Below are positions 43,818-51,636 of a DNA stretch of 54,113 bases, piece by piece. The translations under genes and the position numbers were made by a program. The notes under the pieces are model-generated. The model was not told the DNA's origin and made no database searches. It was given only the letters and a program-made list of their open reading frames with translations. The stretch is taken from contig CANCXX010000030.1 of NCBI GenBank assembly GCA_947381965.1, forward strand, positions 1-54,113. Reading direction: 5' to 3'. The stretch comes from an uncultured bacterium (GTDB lineage Bacteria > Bacillota > Clostridia > Lachnospirales > Lachnospiraceae). Position 1 is the stretch's first letter. Every line of letters starts with the position of its first letter.

Positions 43818-45401
43818 ATGGATATCAGACTGATTATGAGGACAGCCAGGAGCGCTGTGATTGAAATTGCGGATGGAGGCGTTTATTATACAAAAGAGAA
43901 ATATCAGATTTACTTAAATGACATATTTGTTAAGAAAACAGAAACAGTAGTTACCTCACTTTTTGATTTAAAACCGGAAACTGATTACCAGGTGGAAATT
44001 ATAAAAGAAAATGGGGATAAGGCAGGCAGCCTTGCCTTTACGACAAAATATGAATTCGTTACCCTGAATGTAAAAGACTTTGGGGCAAGGGGAGACGGTC
44101 AAACAGATGACACCAGGTTTATCCAGGCTGCAATATTAGCCTGCCCTGAAAAGAGCAGGGTTTTGATTCCAAAGGGGCGCTATCTTATCACATCACTCTT
44201 TTTAAAAAGTGATGTGAATATTGAAGTTGCCAGGGAAGCTGTTTTATCTGCCAGTACAGAAAGGTCCAGCTATCCCAAATTCCCTGCACTAATTGAAAGT
44301 TATGATGAGAAAGAGGAATATAATCTGGGAACCTGGGAAGGCAATCCGCTGCCTATGTTTGCAGGAATTATTACCGGTATTTCCGTAAAAAATGTGACTG
44401 TTTACGGGGAAGGGATAATTAATGGGAATGGGGCAAGGGATAACTGGTGGCATAATCCCAAGGTAATGAATGAAGCCTTCCGTCCAAGAATGTTTTTTAT
44501 TAATCACTGTAAGAATATAACGCTTCAGGGGGTAAAATTCTGTAATAGCCCTTCCTGGACGATACACCCTTATTTTAGCAATGAACTTAAGTTTTATAAC
44601 CTGATTATTGAAAATCCGGAGGATTCCCCCAATACAGACGGGCTTGACCCGGAATCCTGCAAGGATGTGGAGATAGCAGGTGTCCGTTTTTCTTTGGGGG
44701 ACGACTGTATTGCTGTTAAGTCAGGAAAGATTTATATGGGGAAAAAATATAAAACGCCTTCTGAAAACATTCATATCAGGCAATGTCTGATGGAAAACGG
44801 GCATGGCGCAGTAACGGTTGGAAGTGAAATGGCAGGTGGCGTTAAAAGCCTTCTGGTGGAGGAATGTCTCTTTTCCCATACGGACAGGGGGCTTCGGGTG
44901 AAAACCAGAAGAGGCAGAGGAGAGGATGCTGTTCTTGATAAGATAACCTTCAGAGAGATAAAGATGGAACATGTGATGACGCCATTTGTAGTAAACAGCT
45001 TTTATTTTTGTGATCCTGATGGAAAAACAGAATATGTTCAAAGCAGGAAATGGATGCCTGCAGATGAGAGGACGCCTTCTATAAAACGCCTTGCTTTTGA
45101 GGATATTGACGCGAAAAACTGTCATGTGGCGGCTGCTTATTTTGATGGTCTGCCTGAACAGAAAATAGAAGAAATCATTATGAAGAATATTATAGTAACC
45201 TATGCCCAAAATCCAAAATGCGATGTGCCTGCCATGTCTGCAGGTGTAGAGCCATGTAGTCTTAAGGGAATTTTTGCCCGTAATATAAAGAAGCTGAAAC
45301 TTGAGAATGTGGTTATTTCCGGGCAGGAAGGAGAAGCAGTTATAACAGACGGCGTAGATGATATATATGAGTATGTACAAAATTCTGAAAACATGGAATG
45401 A
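43818..45401 (+). CDS. GH28 polygalacturonase-like protein
   Basis: GH28 enzymes hydrolyse galacturonan chains. The 527-residue protein has a fibronectin-like N-terminal part (to about 76), then VKDFGARGDGQTDDTRFIQAA, the usual start of a pectin-active beta helix. The catalytic signatures are all there: PNTDGLDPES with Asp274, GDDCIAVKSGK with Asp295 and Asp296, ENGHGAVTVGSEM with His329, and LRVKTRRGRG with Arg360 and Lys362. No signal peptide is seen, so it is a cytoplasmic exo-type enzyme acting on oligogalacturonides. GGAAGGAGAAACAGGGG precedes the start. Confidence 0.92.
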   Translation: MDIRLIMRTARSAVIEIADGGVYYTKEKYQIYLNDIFVKKTETVVTSLFDLKPETDYQVEIIKENGDKAGSLAFTTKYEFVTLNVKDFGARGDGQTDDTRFIQAAILACPEKSRVLIPKGRYLITSLFLKSDVNIEVAREAVLSASTERSSYPKFPALIESYDEKEEYNLGTWEGNPLPMFAGIITGISVKNVTVYGEGIINGNGARDNWWHNPKVMNEAFRPRMFFINHCKNITLQGVKFCNSPSWTIHPYFSNELKFYNLIIENPEDSPNTDGLDPESCKDVEIAGVRFSLGDDCIAVKSGKIYMGKKYKTPSENIHIRQCLMENGHGAVTVGSEMAGGVKSLLVEECLFSHTDRGLRVKTRRGRGEDAVLDKITFREIKMEHVMTPFVVNSFYFCDPDGKTEYVQSRKWMPADERTPSIKRLAFEDIDAKNCHVAAAYFDGLPEQKIEEIIMKNIIVTYAQNPKCDVPAMSAGVEPCSLKGIFARNIKKLKLENVVISGQEGEAVITDGVDDIYEYVQNSENME

Positions 45402-45415
45402 AAGGAGCTGTTGCC

Positions 45416-46255
45416 ATGCAGATAGGGATACGTTTTCATGATGTAAAGAAGCTTCCTTTTGAGGAGCGCTTAAAAGAAGTAAAAAAACAGGGATTTTCCT
45501 GTGTTCACCTGGCATTGTCAAAAGTAATGGACGGACCGGAGCTGTCTGCAGCGGAAGCGTTGACCCCTGGATATGCAATGTATCTGAAACGGTGTTTTCA
45601 AAGGGAAGAACTGGATATTGCTGTACTTGGCTGTTATTTAAACCTTGCAAATCCCAATAGGGAAAAAGCAAGGGAAATTATGGAAAAATACAAGGCATAT
45701 ATCCGTTTTGCCGCTTTGACAGGGTGCGGTGTGGTAGGAACGGAAACAGGCGCGCCGAACGAAGCGTATAAATATGAACCTGCCTGCCATGGCGAAGAGG
45801 CGTTTAAGTTGCTGATAGAAAGGCTCCGTCTGGTGGTTGCGTATGCAGAAAAAATGGGTGTAATTTTTGCCATAGAGCCGGTATGGAAACACATTGTTTA
45901 TAGTCCCCAAAGGGCAAGGCAGGTATTGGACGCCATTGATTCTCCCAATCTACAGATAATCCTGGACCCGGTAAACCTGCTTGATATCAGTAATTATGAG
46001 AGGCAGACAGAAATTGTGGAAGAGGCTGTAAACCTGCTTGGAAAGGATGTGGCAGTAGTCCACCTAAAGGATTTTGTTGTGAAAGACGGCAGACTGGATT
46101 CTGTGGCAGCAGGTACCGGAAGAATGGACTATGAGGCGGTTATGTCGTTTATAAAAAAAAGGAAACCGTATATTCATGTTACACTGGAAAATACGGTTCC
46201 TGAAAATGCAGTATGGGCAAAAGACTTTATAGTAAAACGGTGGAATGAAGTCTGA
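45416..46255 (+). CDS. Sugar phosphate isomerase/epimerase-like TIM barrel
   Basis: The start at 45416 has AAAGGAGCTG upstream; the frame's ATG at 45398 would overlap the GH28 stop and has no site. The 279-residue protein has the xylose-isomerase-like barrel: MQIGIRFHDVKK, FSCVHLALSK, metal ligands in FAIEPVWKHIVYSP, LQIILDPVNLLD, VVHLKDF and the late VTLENTVPEN. The substrate is not clear. Position at the end of the uxaB operon suggests an isomerase or epimerase for a pectin-derived sugar. Confidence 0.85.
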   Translation: MQIGIRFHDVKKLPFEERLKEVKKQGFSCVHLALSKVMDGPELSAAEALTPGYAMYLKRCFQREELDIAVLGCYLNLANPNREKAREIMEKYKAYIRFAALTGCGVVGTETGAPNEAYKYEPACHGEEAFKLLIERLRLVVAYAEKMGVIFAIEPVWKHIVYSPQRARQVLDAIDSPNLQIILDPVNLLDISNYERQTEIVEEAVNLLGKDVAVVHLKDFVVKDGRLDSVAAGTGRMDYEAVMSFIKKRKPYIHVTLENTVPENAVWAKDFIVKRWNEV

Positions 46256-46267
46256 AGTGATGAAAAA

Positions 46268-47278
46268 CTAATCTGGCAGCCAGTTGTCAGGGCCTGACAA
46301 AACGGCATTTTTGGTATAGCTGGCTGCTTTAGAGTCATCCAGACTCTGGACATAAGGCGCCCGCATATTGGGGGCGGCTCCTTTGCCGGTACTTTGATAT
46401 TCTGCATAAAAAATGGTATTTTGCGCCTCTTTTTTGTTCCAGTCATGGAAGCCTTCCTGTTTAATATGTCCTCCCAGATGGCAGTTAAGCAGCACAGTTT
46501 TGGCAAAATTACGCCAGGGCCTTCCAAGGTATACACTTTGGTCCGGGCAGGTGCCTGTAAAGCGACAGTTGTAAAATACGTAGCCATAAGGACAGTTTTC
46601 GTAGGTGGAAGCCGCTGTTACATAGCCGTAAACGGGGGGATTTCCATTCTTATCACAGGGAAGAGGTTCCGAATAGATGGAAGCAATTTCGCAATTCTCA
46701 AAATAAGCGGTGGCACTGCCAAAAATGAAGTCAATATCTCCACAGATATAGCAGTTTTTATAGAACTGGCGTCCAACAATTCTCTCATCAAATTCTCCAG
46801 GGCCAGTGAAACCGCCGGGGGATAAAGGCGCCGGGGGAAGCGGTCCTGTAAAAAGAGTATCCTGATACCCTTCAAGACGACAGTCTTTAATGATAAGTCT
46901 GTCACCGTCTGCATATAAGGCAATTGCCTGTCCCGCTCTTGAACGGGGATATGCGGCATTGCGGATGGTAAGGGATGATAAGGTAATATCATGGCTTTTA
47001 ACAAGCAGGGTATAAGAGCGGAAAGTGCCCCGTTTTGTACCGTCAGGCATAGGCAGACTGGCGCAGTCATCATATGTAAGAATAGTATTTTCCGCTGTTT
47101 CTCCTTTTAAAGTTACATAGGGCTGCGTCAGTTCCAGCTTTTCATGATAAATACCAGGTTTAATTAAAATTGTAACAGGTTCCGTGTTGTTGGCAGGAAT
47201 TTTTGCAATAGCCTCTGCAATACTGGAAAAAGAAGCATCCCAGGAGTCGGGGGCATTTGAAACTGTAAGTTTGAGCAT
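46268..47278 (-). CDS. Pectinesterase (CE8)
   Basis: CE8 enzymes remove methyl groups from galacturonan. The 336-residue protein shows YQDTLFTG (GYQD, Asp140), GDIDFIFGSATAYFENCEI (Asp183) and YLGRPWRNFAK (Arg253, Trp252), the conserved active-site set. It lacks a signal peptide, which is unusual for a pectinesterase and fits an intracellular enzyme that demethylates imported oligomers before GH28 and GH105 act. AAAGGATACC precedes the ATG. It converges on the isomerase gene with 12 bases between stops and lies downstream of tmcAL on the same strand. Confidence 0.92.
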   Translation of the reverse strand: MLKLTVSNAPDSWDASFSSIAEAIAKIPANNTEPVTILIKPGIYHEKLELTQPYVTLKGETAENTILTYDDCASLPMPDGTKRGTFRSYTLLVKSHDITLSSLTIRNAAYPRSRAGQAIALYADGDRLIIKDCRLEGYQDTLFTGPLPPAPLSPGGFTGPGEFDERIVGRQFYKNCYICGDIDFIFGSATAYFENCEIASIYSEPLPCDKNGNPPVYGYVTAASTYENCPYGYVFYNCRFTGTCPDQSVYLGRPWRNFAKTVLLNCHLGGHIKQEGFHDWNKKEAQNTIFYAEYQSTGKGAAPNMRAPYVQSLDDSKAASYTKNAVLSGPDNWLPD

Positions 47279-47316
47279 AAAGGTATCCTTTCATTTATAA
47301 ATTATCAGATGAAAAA

Positions 47317-47333
47317 TCAAACACACTCTAGAG
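47317..47333. repeat. Partial palindromic repeat at the tmcAL 3' end
   Basis: TCAAACACACTCTAGAG matches one arm of the repeat family (complement CTCTAGAGTGTGTTTGA). It overlaps the tmcAL stop codon region. The partner arm is missing. Confidence 0.45.
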
Positions 47334-48620
47334 CAGGACGATGGGCGACTGTTTCCATTCATTTAAGGGAGACGTATTCAACCGGCGGGAAGCAGCCCAC
47401 TCGTACAGGTCTGCACAGCGGATGTCCAGGCTTAGCAGCAGGCGGGCGTTCTCATCCAGAATCCGGGGCGCGTCGGCAAGCTTAGTGATTAGGGGAATGG
47501 CACTGTTTTTCTTTATAGCACTTAGAAGTGGGGAAGCGCTTTTTTTAAAACCCAGCAGCCTTGCATAGGGCACCGACAAAGAACGGAGGGAAGCAGGAGG
47601 CAGGAAAAAGTCAGGGGGCTTTATATTCAGCAATATATGCAGCAGTACCCGGCTGATGCGGGCGTAGGTAAGGTCTTTGGATTTTAAATGGCTGCAAAAA
47701 CCAGTGAAGGTGGTAAATGAGGGCAGCTCCCGGCATATTTTATCTGACATATCTGGTGTGCAGTCCAGATAATCAGAAAATCCCTTTTCTTTTTCCATTA
47801 ATAGTTTGTAATATAACATCCCGGAAAAATCGTTTTCTGTTAAGGGAGTTGTAAGCAGGCGGTTTTCGGATAGAAGACGATACACTGCTTCCGGCACATA
47901 TCCGGTAATGGCGTCTGGGTTTTGAGATAACGCATTGCGGATAGCGGATGCCGATACATAGTGAAGGGAATCATTATTTAAGGAAGTACTATGATATCCT
48001 GCATCCTCCCGCTTTATGGTAAAAGGGCGGATGGAACTTTGGGTAGCGTACAGTGCCTTGCAGTATTCCAATCCCAAAATATTGTTGGGGGAAGAAAAAA
48101 GGGAGGAAAACAGCCGGCTGGATTCCCTGTCGGAAAAGGAGAGGGAAGAGTCGGAAAAATGGGAGGGAAACAGTTGGGATGCGGCCCGCTCTCTGGCGTC
48201 AGGAAAGGAATATCCTTCTTTAAGAAAGGTTTTAATAAGAAGCCGCAGATCCTGCTCATGGTCAGTTAGTATCTGGCTGCACTTTTCCATAATAGAAAGG
48301 CTGCCCAGTTCGCTGCCGAAAGATAAATAATCTGCAACGCCCAACTGATTTAACAATGTGACAGCGCCGCTGGCAAAGTATTCCGCGCTGGATACCGCAT
48401 ATAGAGCAGGAAGTTCTATCACCGCATCAGCGCCCCCAAGAAGCGCCATCCGGGTCCGCAGATATTTATTGGCAAATGCCGGCCCGCCCCGCTGCAGAAA
48501 ATCGCCGCTCATAATTACTAAAATAAAGGAGGCATTCGTCCGGAGGCGGGTTTGTACCAGCTGGTAAAGGTGTCCGTTATGGAAAGGATTGTATTCGGCA
48601 ATTATGGCAGCAGTTTTCAT
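47328..48620 (-). CDS. tmcAL: tRNA(Met) cytidine acetate ligase
   Basis: TmcAL (formerly YlbM) uses ATP and acetate to form N4-acetylcytidine in elongator tRNA-Met. The 430-residue protein opens with the nucleotidyltransferase motif AEYNPFHNGH, then VIMSGDFLQRGGPAFANKYLRTRMALLGGADAVIELP and SAEYFASGAVTLLNQLG. AAGAGGA precedes the ATG. Its final codons overlap a repeat-family half copy, so the C-terminus may have been reset by that element. The downstream pectinesterase lies 49 bases away and could be read through. Confidence 0.94.
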   Translation of the reverse strand: MKTAAIIAEYNPFHNGHLYQLVQTRLRTNASFILVIMSGDFLQRGGPAFANKYLRTRMALLGGADAVIELPALYAVSSAEYFASGAVTLLNQLGVADYLSFGSELGSLSIMEKCSQILTDHEQDLRLLIKTFLKEGYSFPDARERAASQLFPSHFSDSSLSFSDRESSRLFSSLFSSPNNILGLEYCKALYATQSSIRPFTIKREDAGYHSTSLNNDSLHYVSASAIRNALSQNPDAITGYVPEAVYRLLSENRLLTTPLTENDFSGMLYYKLLMEKEKGFSDYLDCTPDMSDKICRELPSFTTFTGFCSHLKSKDLTYARISRVLLHILLNIKPPDFFLPPASLRSLSVPYARLLGFKKSASPLLSAIKKNSAIPLITKLADAPRILDENARLLLSLDIRCADLYEWAASRRLNTSPLNEWKQSPIVLL

Positions 48621-48955
48621 GTGGAAAATCCTCTTTTAAGAAAATTGGTTTGTGATTAGGAGTTGTTAAGAAAAACGATTCACAGTGCGCAGGATGTTTC
48701 TTCAGGAGCGCCGCTCAAAAACCAGGTGCAAATCCCCCATAAATTGTGACGGATATCTGACAGAGTAAGGCAGTGGTAATTATTGTGGGTTACACTGGTC
48801 AAGTATTACATATTTTCTGAGAAAACCTGAAAACTGTCTCCCAAAATGCAATATAGTGTTCAGGTAAAACCGCAATTTGTAATTAAAATGTATCATAAAG
48901 AAGATGGAAAAGCAATTTTGTATTGAAATTTGCACAATTTTTTGATATGGTACAC

Positions 48956-48984
48956 TTGTGGAAAATAATGTTATAAGATATAAT
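48956..48984 (+). promoter_or_regulatory. Probable pta promoter
   Basis: TTGTGG (48956-48961) and consensus TATAAT (48979-48984) are 17 bases apart. The start would fall near 48991, giving a leader of about 155 bases. Confidence 0.65.
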
Positions 48985-49004
48985 TTTATTAAGATTGTAT
49001 ACAA

Positions 49005-49018
49005 TGTAAGCTCTTACA
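49005..49018. promoter_or_regulatory. cre-like operator in the pta leader
   Basis: TGTAAGCTCTTACA is one base from the catabolite-response form TGTAAGCGCTTACA. With the preceding bases it shares the 12-mer TACAATGTAAGC with the uxaB operator. In Bacillus CcpA activates pta from an upstream site; here the site is 20 bases downstream of the -10 box, a position that usually represses. Confidence 0.6.
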
Positions 49019-49147
49019 AATTGTGCTTGTGAAATATAAGACTGTAGATAAGATTTTCTCAGCTATGCAGTATCCGGCAGTTTTAAATATTTCACAAACA
49101 GCCATTAATTTGGGCTGGTAATTTGGGGTATGAAAGGAGAAACGGGG

Positions 49148-50152
49148 ATGTCATACATTGATGTGATTAAAGACAAAGCAAGGATGGACAGGAAAACAAT
49201 CGTTTTACCGGAAACTACGGATAAAAGGACGCTGATTGCAGCCTCCCACATCATAAGGGAGGGCATTGCAGACATTATCATGATTGGAAATGAAGAAAAA
49301 ATCATGGATGGCGCCACCTGGCTTGAAATTGAACTGGATGGAGTAGAGATAATTAATCCTGAAACCAGCAGTAAACTTGACAAATATGTAGATTTACTGT
49401 ATGAGACGAGAAAAAGTAAAGGTATGACTTTAGAGAAGGCAAGGGAAATTCTTTTAAGCGATTATCTCACATTTGGCGTTATTATGGTAAAAGCAAATGA
49501 CGCAGACGGAATGGTGGCAGGCGCTTGTCACGCCACAGCAGATACCCTGCGCCCGGCTCTTCAGATTTTGAAAACAGCGCCAGGGGTGAAACTGGTATCC
49601 GGTTTCTTTCTTATGTGTGTGCCGGATTGTGAATTTGGGGAAAATGGTACCTTCCTGTTTGCGGACTGTGGGCTGAACCAGGATCCAACTGCTGAAGAAC
49701 TGGCGGCTATTGCGGATTCTTCCGCTAAAAGTTTTAAGAGTCTGGTAGGGAAAAAACCCATTATTGCCATGCTCTCCCATTCTACCAGAGGCAGTGCAAA
49801 GCATGAATTGGTGGACAAGGTGGTGGAAGCTACAAAGATTGCCCATGAAAAATATCCCCATCTTACTGTAGATGGAGAACTGCAGTTGGATGCCGCATTG
49901 GTACCCCAGGTTGCCAAATCAAAAGCGCCGGGCAGCGATGTGGCAGGCAAAGCAAATGTTCTGATATTTCCAAATCTGGATTGTGGGAATATTGGTTATA
50001 AACTGGTGCAGCGGTTGGGAAAGGCGGAAGCTTATGGCCCTATGCTTCAGGGGATTGCAAAACCGGTAAACGATCTTTCCAGAGGATGCTCCTGGCAGGA
50101 TATAGTAGGTGTTGTGGCTCTTACTGCGGTGCAGGCCCAGCTTGCATACTAA
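49148..50152 (+). CDS. pta: Phosphate acetyltransferase
   Basis: Pta converts acetyl-CoA and phosphate to acetyl phosphate. The ATG at 49148 has AAAGGAGAAACGGGG in front and gives 334 residues, the short single-domain type. Visible blocks: SYIDVIKDKARMDRKTIVLPE at the start, GVIMVKANDADGMVAGACHATAD, MLSHSTRGSAKHELVDKV and the end VNDLSRGCSWQDIVGVVALTAVQAQ. Paired with ackA 163 bases downstream for acetate production and ATP. Confidence 0.96.
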   Translation: MSYIDVIKDKARMDRKTIVLPETTDKRTLIAASHIIREGIADIIMIGNEEKIMDGATWLEIELDGVEIINPETSSKLDKYVDLLYETRKSKGMTLEKAREILLSDYLTFGVIMVKANDADGMVAGACHATADTLRPALQILKTAPGVKLVSGFFLMCVPDCEFGENGTFLFADCGLNQDPTAEELAAIADSSAKSFKSLVGKKPIIAMLSHSTRGSAKHELVDKVVEATKIAHEKYPHLTVDGELQLDAALVPQVAKSKAPGSDVAGKANVLIFPNLDCGNIGYKLVQRLGKAEAYGPMLQGIAKPVNDLSRGCSWQDIVGVVALTAVQAQLAY

Positions 50153-50314
50153 TACTGGTATGCGGGACGTAGAGTTAAATGTCTGCAAGCAGCCGCTTGG
50201 TTTGCCGCTTGCGGGAACAAACAGGTAGAAAAGGATAATTATCCGGGGGTTTTGTCTGCGCAGCATTCATGACCCCTGTTATAAAAAGTCAGCTGCGCAG
50301 AAAAGAGGTTTAAA
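50153..50314 (+). other. pta-ackA spacer with inverted repeats
   Basis: The 162-base spacer holds two exact copies of the palindrome CTGCGCAG (50256-50263 and 50293-50300), which can pair with each other to form one larger stem. A GCAAGC/GCTTGC pair lies near 50190-50215. No U-tract terminator is seen, so transcription probably runs on into ackA; the structures could set the relative amounts of the two enzymes. Confidence 0.4.
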
Positions 50315-51517
50315 GTGAAAGAAATGAATGTTCTGGTAATTAATTGTGGAAGTTCATCACTGAAATTCCAGTTGATAAATTCTTCTTCAGAGGAAGTAAT
50401 TGCAAAAGGATTATGTGAAAGAATTGGTATTGAGGGAAGTCAGATGACTTATACTCCGGCAGGAGGGGAGAAGCAGGAGACAGTTACGCCTATGGCGGAT
50501 CATACACAGGCAATCCGTCTGGTGCTGGACGCTCTTACCAACAAAGAATATGGGGTGGTAAAGAGCCTTGATGAAATCGGCGCTGTGGGGCACCGGATAG
50601 TTCATGGCGGTGAAAATTTTGCCTCTTCCACGCTGATTACTGATGAAGTTGTTAAAGCGATTGAAGAATGCAATGATTTAGCGCCTCTTCATAATCCTGC
50701 CAATCTGATAGGAATCAGAGCATGTAAGGAGCTGATGCCGGATACACCGATGGCGGCTGTTTTCGATACAGCCTTCCATCAGACAATGCCGGAGGAGGCG
50801 TATTTGTATGGACTGCCTTACCACTATTATGAGGATTATAAGGTAAGAAGATACGGTTTTCATGGCACCAGCCATTCTTATGTATCCCATCGGGCGGCTG
50901 ATATGCTTGGAAAAGACTATCAGGATTTAAAGATTATAGTTTGTCATCTTGGCAATGGGGCAAGCGTATCGGCAGTTAAAAATGGAAAGTGTGTGGATAC
51001 CTCTATGGGACTTACTCCGTTAGAGGGGCTGATTATGGGCACACGTTCAGGTGACATGGATCCTGCAATTATTGAATTTTTGTGTGGTAAGGAAAAGAAA
51101 ACGGTAAATGAAATATTAAATATATTAAATAAGGAATCCGGCGTACTTGGATTATCCGGAGGTTTTTCTTCTGATTTCAGGGATTTGGAAAAGGCATACC
51201 AGGCAGGGGAAGTTTCCGCCATCAGGACCATGAAAGCGTTCGCTTACCGGGTGGTTAAATACATTGGCGCTTATACGGCTGCAATGAATGGTGTGGATGT
51301 TATCTGCTTTACAGCCGGCATTGGTGAGAATAATTCCTTTATCAGGACATTAATTACCTCTTATCTTGGATATCTTGGTATTACAATTGATGAGGAAGCA
51401 AACGCAAAGCGGGGAGAAGAGATTGAGATTTCCGCACCGGATTGCAAAACAAAAGTGCTGGTAATTCCTACAAATGAAGAATTGGCAATTGCAAGGGAAA
51501 CAGTTGCGCTGCTGTAA
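50315..51517 (+). CDS. ackA: Acetate kinase
   Basis: AckA makes ATP from acetyl phosphate. The 400-residue protein starts at GTG (50315), six bases after AAGAGG; the next ATG at 50324 is too far from that site. Family motifs are all present: VLVINCGSSSLKFQ, GHRIVHGGE, FDTAFHQTMPEEAYLYG, RYGFHGTSHSYV, HLGNGAS and GIGENN. Length is normal. It follows pta as the terminal energy-yielding step of fermentation. Confidence 0.97.
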   Translation: MKEMNVLVINCGSSSLKFQLINSSSEEVIAKGLCERIGIEGSQMTYTPAGGEKQETVTPMADHTQAIRLVLDALTNKEYGVVKSLDEIGAVGHRIVHGGENFASSTLITDEVVKAIEECNDLAPLHNPANLIGIRACKELMPDTPMAAVFDTAFHQTMPEEAYLYGLPYHYYEDYKVRRYGFHGTSHSYVSHRAADMLGKDYQDLKIIVCHLGNGASVSAVKNGKCVDTSMGLTPLEGLIMGTRSGDMDPAIIEFLCGKEKKTVNEILNILNKESGVLGLSGGFSSDFRDLEKAYQAGEVSAIRTMKAFAYRVVKYIGAYTAAMNGVDVICFTAGIGENNSFIRTLITSYLGYLGITIDEEANAKRGEEIEISAPDCKTKVLVIPTNEELAIARETVALL

Positions 51518-51549
51518 ATGGCAGCACATATAAAGTTGTATTTCTTTTA

Positions 51550-51578
51550 TTGTGCGGACAAGGAACTTGTGCTATAAT
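51550..51578 (+). promoter_or_regulatory. Probable promoter of the lactonase-like gene
   Basis: TTGTGC (51550-51555) and TATAAT (51573-51578) are 17 bases apart; TG at 51570-51571 also makes an extended -10 element. Confidence 0.65.
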
Positions 51579-51636
51579 GATGGAAGATTTTAGTACGATA
51601 AATAATATAAGAAAGTTCAGTTAAGAGAGGTTCGTT

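Larger units (their letters stand above)
48621..49147. other. Long intergenic region before pta
   Basis: This stretch of over 500 bases has no supported gene. Two hairpins are visible: CAGTGGTAA with TTACACTG at 48769-48798, and CCTGAAAACT with AGTGTTCAGG at 48826-48864. A GGTGCAAATCC block near 48725 recalls part of a cobalamin riboswitch, but the rest of that fold is missing. The pta promoter and a cre-like site follow at 48956-49018. Confidence 0.45.

Noticed and set aside
44721-45671. 316-codon open frame on the minus strand
   Set aside because: It lies antisense to the GH28 and isomerase genes, has no ribosome site, and its translation is a low-complexity His/Leu/Phe-rich sequence with no domain.
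48715-48775. Cobalamin riboswitch before pta
   Set aside because: Only a GGTGCAAATCC-like piece is present; the CCCGCCACTG part and the downstream B12 box are missing, and the position upstream of the pta promoter does not fit.
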